Shown: positions 57,993 through 64,000 of the stretch, piece by piece | How positions within the stretch are numbered: position 1 is the first letter of the stretch | Layout of the letters: each line of letters begins with the position of its first letter | Assembly (NCBI RefSeq): GCF_000300275.1 | Contig: NZ_AMRN01000001.1 | Coordinates: 186,001-250,000 of the forward strand | Length of the DNA stretch: 64,000 nt | DNA from: Thalassospira profundimaris WP0211 | GTDB lineage: Bacteria > Pseudomonadota > Alphaproteobacteria > Rhodospirillales > Thalassospiraceae | Reading direction: 5' to 3' | Translations under genes and position numbers: made by a program | Notes under the pieces: model-generated | Told to the model about the DNA's origin: nothing | Database searches by the model: none | What the model saw: only the letters and a program-made list of their open reading frames with translations

Positions 57993-58178
57993 ATGATGAT
58001 CAAATACCTTTATCCAGACGGCAGCCACTGTTATCGCGCCCTGCATACAGCACACGCAATCTTTCGCAATGCGGATGGCAAGCTGATCGCCCGCGCCGAA
58101 AAGGCGGACGGATCGGGCATGTATGAGTTTGAAATCGCAGGCTTTGAGCTTTTAAGCCCAGGGATCGTTTATGACTGA
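57993..58178 (+). CDS. Small hypothetical protein
   Basis: A 61-aa protein, probably a small beta-rich domain (KYLYPDGSHCYRAL, GMYEFEIAGFELLSPGIVYD). AAGGA precedes two adjacent ATG codons (57993, 57996). It converges on the MarR-type gene with one base between stops. It is not recognised; good codon use and a ribosome site support it. Confidence 0.6.
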   Translation: MMIKYLYPDGSHCYRALHTAHAIFRNADGKLIARAEKADGSGMYEFEIAGFELLSPGIVYD

Positions 58179-58179
58179 C

Positions 58180-58686
58180 CTAGCTGTTTTCTGAATTCTC
58201 GGCAGAATTCATTGCCGCCAGCCATTTGCGTAGCAGACCATCAAGCTGTTCGAGTTCCTTTGCACTTAGTGCTTCGAGCATCTGATGCTGGTTGGCGACA
58301 TGCTCGGTAACGGCAGCGTCGATCAGCTCAAACCCCTTGTCCGTCAGGGCAATGACAAAACCGCGCCCGTCTTCCGGGTTGCGCTGGCGGGTGATCAGCC
58401 CGGCCTTTTCGAGCCGGTCAAGACGGTTGGTCATGGTGCCCGATGTCACCATGGTCCAGTCAATGAGCTCTGATGGGCTGAGCGCATAGGGCGGGCCGGA
58501 CCGGCGCAGTGTCGCCAGAACGTCAAAACTTGCCAGCGACAGATCGTATTTTTTGAAAACACGTTCATGTGCGGCACTCAATTGGCTGCGCAGTCGTCCT
58601 ATCCGGCCAATGACGCCCATTTGGGTGACATCAAGGTCGGGTCTTTCACGGCGCCACTGCGCAAGAATGCGATCAACTTTATCCAT
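58180..58686 (-). CDS. MarR-family regulator
   Basis: A 168-aa MarR protein (LSPSELIDWTMVTSGTMTNRLDRLEKAG as recognition region; RNPEDGRGFVIALTDKG as wing). It is divergent from an EamA exporter, and two identical-type palindromes lie between them, so it almost certainly represses that exporter and itself. Confidence 0.92.
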   Translation of the reverse strand: MDKVDRILAQWRRERPDLDVTQMGVIGRIGRLRSQLSAAHERVFKKYDLSLASFDVLATLRRSGPPYALSPSELIDWTMVTSGTMTNRLDRLEKAGLITRQRNPEDGRGFVIALTDKGFELIDAAVTEHVANQHQMLEALSAKELEQLDGLLRKWLAAMNSAENSENS

Positions 58687-58710
58687 GGTTCGGATTCTTT
58701 TCAGAATTTT

Positions 58711-58752
58711 ATCTTGACGTCAAGATTTCTGAATATATCTTGATGTCAAGAT
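58711..58752. promoter_or_regulatory. Two MarR-type operators between regulator and exporter
   Basis: atcttgacgtcaagat (58711-58726, perfect 16-bp palindrome) and atcttgatgtcaagat (58737-58752, one substitution in the centre). Centres are 26 bp apart, between divergent genes. ATCTTGA/TCAAGAT half sites are typical of MarR proteins. Confidence 0.85.
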
Positions 58753-58768
58753 AAATGGAGATACCACC

Positions 58769-59680
58769 ATGAGCCGAACAACCGATTTATGCCTGACTGC
58801 TCTTGCCCCGATCATTTGGGGCAGCAGCTATATCGTCACCACGGAAATGCTGCCTGATGGCTTTCCACTGACCGTCGCCCTTCTGCGTGCTTTGCCGGCC
58901 GGCTTGATCCTTTTGCTTGTTGTGCGGCAACTGCCGACTGCTGGCTGGCGCGCCCGCGTGTTTATTCTGGGCGCGCTGAACTTTGCCGTTTTCTGGTCAA
59001 TGCTGTTTGTTGCGGCCTATCGCCTGCCGGGCGGCGTGGCAGCGACACTTGGCGCGATCCAGCCGTTGCTGGTGCTGTTTTTGGCGCGCTTCGCGCTGGG
59101 ATCCGAGATCACCATCCTGGGTGTTATCGCCGCCATTTCCGGCTTGATCGGGGTGGCGATGCTCGTACTTGGCCCGACCAGCAGCCTTGATCCGATTGGC
59201 ATTGCCGCCGCCCTTTTCGGTGCCGCATCCATGGCGGCTGGCACCGTCATGACCCGCAAATGGCAACCACCGGTATCACCGTTGACCTTTACCGCCTGGC
59301 AATTAACCGCAGGCGGGATCCTTATGATCCCGGTAGCCCTGATCCTTGAGCCCGGCTTCCCGGTCCCGACGGCAACCAATCTTGCCGGTCTGGTGTGGCT
59401 CGGTCTGATCGGGGCGGCCCTGACCTATTACCTGTGGTTCCGGGGCATTGCGCGGCTTGGCCCGACGACGGTGACAAGCTTTGGCTTTTTGAGCCCGACC
59501 AGCGCGGTTTTGCTGGGCTGGATCATTCTGGGCGAGGCCCTGAGCCCGCTTCAGATCGCAGGCGTGATTGTTGTACTGGCCAGCATCTGGCTGGGTCAGC
59601 GGGCGGCCCGTCCTGCGCCTGCACCATTGGCGGAACCAGCACCAGCCGCGATCAACGAACCCGCCCCGCGCACCACATAA
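58769..59680 (+). CDS. EamA-family transporter under MarR control
   Basis: A 303-aa protein with ten helices in two EamA repeats (LTALAPIIWGSSYIVTTEML; FGFLSPTSAVLLGWIILGEAL). It ends with a Pro/Ala-rich cytoplasmic tail. It is a likely exporter of a toxic or aromatic compound sensed by the divergent MarR protein; this is inference. An NAD(P)-binding protein gene follows 36 nt later. Confidence 0.9.
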   Translation: MSRTTDLCLTALAPIIWGSSYIVTTEMLPDGFPLTVALLRALPAGLILLLVVRQLPTAGWRARVFILGALNFAVFWSMLFVAAYRLPGGVAATLGAIQPLLVLFLARFALGSEITILGVIAAISGLIGVAMLVLGPTSSLDPIGIAAALFGAASMAAGTVMTRKWQPPVSPLTFTAWQLTAGGILMIPVALILEPGFPVPTATNLAGLVWLGLIGAALTYYLWFRGIARLGPTTVTSFGFLSPTSAVLLGWIILGEALSPLQIAGVIVVLASIWLGQRAARPAPAPLAEPAPAAINEPAPRTT

Positions 59681-59716
59681 AAGCAAAACGCCCCACAGAT
59701 ATAAAGGAAACGTCCA

Positions 59717-60379
59717 ATGAAGATTGTCTTGTTTGGTGCCACCGGTGATGTCGGTACTGCCACCCTGCACGAAGCCCTAAAACGCGGCCATAGCGTCACC
59801 GCGATTGCGCGCAATATCCACAAACTGGCCGATGTGCCTGATAGCGTCGCGCGCGAAAGCGTTGATGTGCTGGCCAAGCCGGACCGCGTTGCCGAGCTGA
59901 TGGCAAGCCATGATGTGGCGATCAGCGCACTTCGCCCGATCAGCGGATCAGAGAGTTTGCTGGTTGAGATGACCCGGGTGTTGCTGGATGCGGCGCGTAA
60001 AACCAAAGCCCCGATTTACCTGACCGGTGGGGCTGCGACCCTGAAACTGGCTGATGAAAGTGGTCATACGGTTCTGAGCGCGCCCGATTTCCTGCCCGAT
60101 GCTGTGCGCCCGATAGCCGAGGCCTGTGCACAGCAGGATGCGCTGTTTGATCAGTATGACGATGTGCAATGGACCTGCCTGCGCCCGCCGGCGATGCTGA
60201 TTGAGGGGCCGTTGACCGGGCACTATGCGCGCGGCACCGATACGCTGATCCCCGATCACGACGGGGTTGCCCGGATTTCCTATGCCGATTTCGGCTATGC
60301 CATGGTTGATCTGATCGAAACCGGCAATGGCGGGCAGCAACGCCTGACGGTGGGGTATCAGAACAAGGCGGCGGCCTGA
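59717..60379 (+). CDS. NAD(P)-binding atypical SDR (NmrA/YwnB-like)
   Basis: A 220-aa protein with an N-terminal Rossmann motif FGATGDVG and no classical YxxxK. This is the NAD(P)H-binding domain-10 type, whose members are reductases or redox sensors. It is co-transcribed with the EamA exporter and so probably within the same MarR response. AAAGGAAA precedes the ATG. Confidence 0.85.
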   Translation: MKIVLFGATGDVGTATLHEALKRGHSVTAIARNIHKLADVPDSVARESVDVLAKPDRVAELMASHDVAISALRPISGSESLLVEMTRVLLDAARKTKAPIYLTGGAATLKLADESGHTVLSAPDFLPDAVRPIAEACAQQDALFDQYDDVQWTCLRPPAMLIEGPLTGHYARGTDTLIPDHDGVARISYADFGYAMVDLIETGNGGQQRLTVGYQNKAAA

Positions 60380-60409
60380 ACCCGCCGTACGCATTATATA
60401 AGGAACAGC

Positions 60410-60440
60410 AAAACGGGCGGCCTTGTTGGTCGCCCGTTTT
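60410..60440 (+). terminator. Terminator between converging genes
   Basis: Perfect 10-bp stem aaaacgggcg (60410-60419) / cgcccgtttt (60431-60440). It suits the MarR-controlled operon on the plus strand and the P5CR-like gene on the minus strand. Confidence 0.75.
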
Positions 60441-60457
60441 GCGTTGCCCAATGGGGA

Positions 60458-61231
60458 TTACGCAGATGCCTTGATCCGGGCAAAGACTTCATCAAGGGCG
60501 GTATGAAGCGCATCTGTGCCCTTTTCGCGGATGAAGGTTTGCGCGACCTGTTCGTTCAGGCCACCGGCAGTGACGTGGCCCTCATAAAGATCAGCAAAGC
60601 TTTGATCGGGGGATTTGTTAGTGTTCCCGGCAAGGCCGGAAAACAGGGCGGCAAGGTAGCGCCTGGCATCGGCATAGTCGGAGCCCTGGTTGACCATCCA
60701 CTGGGCGGCACTTTCAAGCACGGTAAAATAGGTCGCCATCAGGGCACTTCCCGTCGCGTAGCCATCAAAGGCATCGATGGTTTCAGCCGCCACCGCCCCG
60801 CCGAGTTTTTCAAACAGGGCCATGACATCGGGTGAGCCGGGATAGACCGCCGTGACACAGGCATGATGTTCGACTGGTGGTAATGGAATGGCGCGATCAC
60901 ATTGCGCGTTGGTGCCAAGCCATACTTTGAGATCAGAAATCGGGATGGTGGCGATCAGGCTGACAATCTGTTTGTCATCCGGCACGCGAAGGGCGGACAG
61001 CACATCACCGGCAATTTGCGGCAGAACCGCAAGAAAGATCATATCGGACTGATCAATGATCGCCTGATTGTCGTCTTCGACCCGGACCCGGTCAAAGTCG
61101 GCGGCGAGCTTTGTCGAGATATGTTCGCTTCGGCGCGAAACGATGATTTCATCTACGCGACAGTCAGATTTCAAAAGACCACGAATGACCGCATCGCTGA
61201 TCGCACCGGTTCCGATAAAGCCAAGTTTCAT
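60458..61231 (-). CDS. Pyrroline-5-carboxylate reductase-like protein
   Basis: A 257-aa protein. The N-terminal Rossmann motif is GFIGTGAISDAVIRGLL, followed by the ProC-like helical domain (ALMATYFTVLESAAQWM). The P5CR C-terminal signature, normally SPGGTT, reads VTAGGLNEQ here, so substrate binding may differ. It may be a second proline-family reductase or another imine reductase. Its start overlaps the ThpR stop as ATGA. Confidence 0.8.
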   Translation of the reverse strand: MKLGFIGTGAISDAVIRGLLKSDCRVDEIIVSRRSEHISTKLAADFDRVRVEDDNQAIIDQSDMIFLAVLPQIAGDVLSALRVPDDKQIVSLIATIPISDLKVWLGTNAQCDRAIPLPPVEHHACVTAVYPGSPDVMALFEKLGGAVAAETIDAFDGYATGSALMATYFTVLESAAQWMVNQGSDYADARRYLAALFSGLAGNTNKSPDQSFADLYEGHVTAGGLNEQVAQTFIREKGTDALHTALDEVFARIKASA

Positions 61232-61824
61232 TGAAAATCCTCTGTGACAAAGGCGTCAGTCAGGTCCGGCTCCTTGATCGGGCCGTCCTTGCCATCATAG
61301 GCGGCGATCACGCGAAATTCGGGACCGTCCGCCGTTGCGTGGCTTTCATACAAACAGAAACGATCGACGGTGAACACCCGTGATGACAGATCGCCATGAT
61401 CGACAATCGCCTGTTCGATGGACGCACGCGCCGCATCGCGGTTACGCCCCAGTGTGATATGCGGGGTGAATTTGCGCATATCCATATCGGGGCATTCATC
61501 AAGCGCAAGAAGCGCGTTTTCCACCCGATTGGCGAGAGTACGCAAAGCTGGTTGATCCTTTACCCCGGCCCAGAAAATGCGGACCTTGCGGTTGGATGCA
61601 AACATATCAAGGCCCGATACCTGCAGATCAAAGGGCTCAAACGCCACTTGTGACAGGGCCTGATCGATTTCGCTGGCAAGACCGGGATCGACATTGCCGA
61701 TGAATTTCAGCGTGATGTGCATGTTTTCCGGGGTTTGGGCATCAAGCCCCTTGATCGCACGCCCCAGCGGATAAAGGTCGGTCGCAATATCGTGGGGAAT
61801 TTCCACACCAACAAACAAACGCAT
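61228..61824 (-). CDS. thpR: RNA 2',3'-cyclic phosphodiesterase
   Basis: A 198-aa 2H phosphoesterase with the two catalytic HxTx motifs HITLKFIG and HITLGR. It opens 2',3'-cyclic phosphates on RNA ends and can ligate tRNA halves in vitro. It is coupled by a 4-nt overlap to the P5CR-like gene and follows pirin by 27 nt. Confidence 0.93.
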   Translation of the reverse strand: MRLFVGVEIPHDIATDLYPLGRAIKGLDAQTPENMHITLKFIGNVDPGLASEIDQALSQVAFEPFDLQVSGLDMFASNRKVRIFWAGVKDQPALRTLANRVENALLALDECPDMDMRKFTPHITLGRNRDAARASIEQAIVDHGDLSSRVFTVDRFCLYESHATADGPEFRVIAAYDGKDGPIKEPDLTDAFVTEDFQ

Positions 61825-61851
61825 GTCTTCAATCCAATTCTGATGCGGTAA

Positions 61852-62718
61852 TTAGCCGGTCGAACGATCAGGCAGCGGCAAAGCATCGTCTTCGCCATCA
61901 ATTTGCGGGAACTTGCCCGCCGCCCAATCGGATTTGGCGGCTTCGATCCGTTCCCTGGTGCTGGCGACAAAGTTCCACCAGATATAGCGCCGGCCAACCG
62001 GCAGGCCGCCCAGCAACATCACCCGGCAACCGGTTTTGGCAACGATATCGGGGATTTCTTCGGGTGCGACATAGATAAAGCTTTCGGGCTTATAGCTTTC
62101 GCCGTCAATCAGAAGCGTGCCCGATACGACGTAAATCGCCCCTTCCTGATTTTCACCAGGCAGAAGAAGCTGCGCGCCTTCGTCCATTTCGACATCAAGG
62201 TAATAAAGCTTGGATTTGACTGGGACCGGGGCGGTTTTGCCAAAGGCCTCACCGGCGATCAGGCGCATGTGATGCCCGGCATCCTCGATCACCGGCAGGT
62301 CATTCTTGGCCACATGATAAAAGGCGGGATCTGATTCCTCTGCCTCATCAGGCAGCGCGACCCAAAGCTGCAAGCCATCAAGTTCATGAACGGAATTGCG
62401 GACCGCATCGGTTTCGCGTTCGGAATGGGTAATGCCGTGCCCGGCACTCATCCAATTGAGATCGCCCGGTGTGATTTCAAGATCACTGCCCAGACTGTCG
62501 CGATGGAGGATCGCGCCCTTGAACAGATAGGTCACGGTCGCGAGACACGTATGGGGATGCGGCGGAACGTCAATGCCCTGACCGGGTTGGAATTCGACCG
62601 GCCCCATATGATCGAAAAACACGAACGGACCAACAGAGCGCACATCGCGATGGGGTAAAACGCGACGCACGGAGATACCCCCCAGATCGGATTCCTTGCC
62701 AAAGATCAGCTTAACCAT
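61852..62718 (-). CDS. Pirin-family protein
   Basis: A 288-aa bicupin. The N-terminal cupin has HRDVRSVGPFVFFDHMGP and the metal-binding PPHPHTCLATVTYLFKG, with SAGHGITHSE further on, giving the usual three His and one Glu. Pirins act as iron-dependent quercetinases or redox regulators; the substrate is unknown. It is first gene of a three-gene unit with thpR and the P5CR-like gene. Confidence 0.92.
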   Translation of the reverse strand: MVKLIFGKESDLGGISVRRVLPHRDVRSVGPFVFFDHMGPVEFQPGQGIDVPPHPHTCLATVTYLFKGAILHRDSLGSDLEITPGDLNWMSAGHGITHSERETDAVRNSVHELDGLQLWVALPDEAEESDPAFYHVAKNDLPVIEDAGHHMRLIAGEAFGKTAPVPVKSKLYYLDVEMDEGAQLLLPGENQEGAIYVVSGTLLIDGESYKPESFIYVAPEEIPDIVAKTGCRVMLLGGLPVGRRYIWWNFVASTRERIEAAKSDWAAGKFPQIDGEDDALPLPDRSTG

Positions 62719-62821
62719 ATGTCGCCTCCGTTCTGGTGGTGGGAAAAGCGGCGGGATAAACCGCCGCCTTTCAAAAGTCGCTGGTCAAATTCTGAGAGCA
62801 AAATCTGACCATCCTGTGACC

Positions 62822-63862
62822 TTACGGGCAGGGATAGGTGTAGATCTGATGGATGTTTTCGATTTCTTCGAGAACAGCGTCCGACAGGGTGATGTTGGCC
62901 GAGCCGATATTGGATTTCAGCTGTTCCATGCTGGTCGCGCCAATGATGTTGGACGTCAGGAACGGGCGCGAATTGACATAGGCCAGCGCCATCTGAGCCG
63001 GATCAAGACCGTTATCCTTGGCAAGCTTCACATAGGCTTCGGTTGCCTTAACGCCATTTTCGGTCAGATAGCGGCCAAAATATTGCGGCCAGACTGAGGA
63101 ACGCGCACCTTCGGGACGCGCACCGCCCAAATATTTGCCCGACAGCGCCCCGCCGCCCAGCGGCGAATAAGCCAGAAGACCGGCATCTTCGCGGATCGAA
63201 CATTCTGCCAGACCAACTTCATATTGCCGGGTCAGAAGGCTATAGGGGTTCTGAACCGAGACAACGCGCGGCCAGCCATTCTTTTCGGCCAGTTCAAGGA
63301 ACTTCATCAGGCCCCACGGGCTTTCATTCGAAAGGCCGATATGACGGACCTTGCCGGCCTTGACCAGCTCATCGAGGGCTTCGAGGCTTTCCTCAATCGG
63401 GGTGAATTCCTCGTCCGGCTCGTGGGTATAGCCGAGCTTGGAGAAGAAGTTGGAATTCCGATCCGGCCAATGGAGCTGATAAAGATCGACATAATCGGTT
63501 TTCAGACGACCAAGTGAAGCGTCAATCGCCTCAAAGATCTGCCCGCGGGTCAGACGCGGCCCGCCACGCACATACGGGAAACGATCAGCCGGACCGACGA
63601 TCTTGCTGGCGATCACCAGATCATCGCGTTTTCCGCGCTTTTCAAGCCAGTTGCCGATGATGGTTTCGGTCGCGGTAAAGGTCTCTTCCATCGCCGGGAC
63701 CGGATACATTTCGGCAGTGTCGATGAAATTGACTTCGTTGGCAGTAGCGTAATCAAGCTGTTCGAAAGCTTCTTCCTGGGTGTTCTGCTGGCCCCAGGTC
63801 ATGGTACCAAGGCAGATGACGCTGACATCAATGTCTGTACGCCCCAGTCGACGATATTCCAT
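62822..63862 (-). CDS. Aldo/keto reductase (Tas-like)
   Basis: A 346-aa NADPH-dependent aldo/keto reductase. The catalytic tetrad is seen as Asp and Tyr in FIDTAEMYP, Lys in VIASKIVGP and His in YQLHWPDR. The length and the NTQEEAFEQLDYA start fit the Tas/YajO group. Carbonyl substrates are not readable. It is separate from pirin by about 100 nt. Confidence 0.92.
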   Translation of the reverse strand: MEYRRLGRTDIDVSVICLGTMTWGQQNTQEEAFEQLDYATANEVNFIDTAEMYPVPAMEETFTATETIIGNWLEKRGKRDDLVIASKIVGPADRFPYVRGGPRLTRGQIFEAIDASLGRLKTDYVDLYQLHWPDRNSNFFSKLGYTHEPDEEFTPIEESLEALDELVKAGKVRHIGLSNESPWGLMKFLELAEKNGWPRVVSVQNPYSLLTRQYEVGLAECSIREDAGLLAYSPLGGGALSGKYLGGARPEGARSSVWPQYFGRYLTENGVKATEAYVKLAKDNGLDPAQMALAYVNSRPFLTSNIIGATSMEQLKSNIGSANITLSDAVLEEIENIHQIYTYPCP

Positions 63863-64000
63863 ATGAAATTCCCCTGTCTTATGCCGCCCGCACTATTGGA
63901 TCGGGGCGGCACATGATTTTGCAATGGTATGAATATATCCGCTTGGCCACGCGATGAAACCGTTTGCAGGCAAATTTCTTATGATTTGAAAATTTGCGGC

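Overview
The window looks like a chromosomal segment of a free-living, GC-rich alphaproteobacterium, most likely Rhodospirillales and close to Thalassospira. That placement is an inference from gene content and protein character: isovaleryl-CoA dehydrogenase, thiolase, kdsB, a membrane cytochrome c, a pspF/pspABC cluster, GcvA-type LysR regulators, a DUF1127 protein and many EamA and LysE exporters. No rRNA or housekeeping marker allows a firm assignment. About 65 protein genes and one tRNA-Ser are supported.

Layout. 1-8.5 kb: a secreted EndoU-type nuclease, an AAA/DUF4143 ATPase, a hydrolase with a divergent LysR gene, the phage-shock genes pspA-pspB-pspC (minus) opposite pspF with a sigma-54 promoter between them, and a small outer-membrane barrel. 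8.5-11.7 kb: an acyl-CoA dehydrogenase gene whose 3' half is present twice, with a foreign-looking 1.5-kb, three-gene cassette between the copies. 11.8-14.2 kb: carbonic anhydrase, an SbtB-like PII protein and an SbtA-like bicarbonate transporter, followed by a 264-bp MITE-like element. 14.3-17.3 kb: a thioesterase / isovaleryl-CoA dehydrogenase / thiolase operon behind a perfect 22-bp palindrome. 17.5-26 kb: a periplasmic binding protein with a 15-bp minisatellite at its 3' end, an RGG-tailed DEAD-box helicase, a chemoreceptor, an unusual SDR with a divergent LysR gene, pheA and kdsB. 26.5-38.3 kb: cytochrome c, two tandem HisN-like phosphatases, two cation/proton antiporters and an exporter-rich stretch including three consecutive EamA paralogues. 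38.5-39.9 kb: a lone AT-rich gene for a PD-(D/E)XK nuclease-like protein. 40-46.5 kb: ordinary metabolic genes. 46.6-52.3 kb: a yejABEF-type peptide ABC transporter. 52.4-54.6 kb: two copies of a ~267-bp structured repeat flanking a LysR gene and a DUF1127 gene. 54.6-64 kb: methyltransferase, quinone oxidoreductase, tRNA-Ser, MarR/EamA pair, P5CR-like, ThpR, pirin and aldo/keto reductase.

The most unusual signal is the repeat pair at 52403-52669 and 54243-54509. The loops are nearly identical between copies, but three long stems differ at thirteen base-pair positions and every difference is compensated on the opposite arm. This is direct evidence that the folded form is under selection or is copied as such. 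Next come the acyl-CoA dehydrogenase 3'-end duplication with its three-gene cassette, and the orphan nuclease-like gene. All functional statements rest on reading the sequence and on family knowledge; no search was run.
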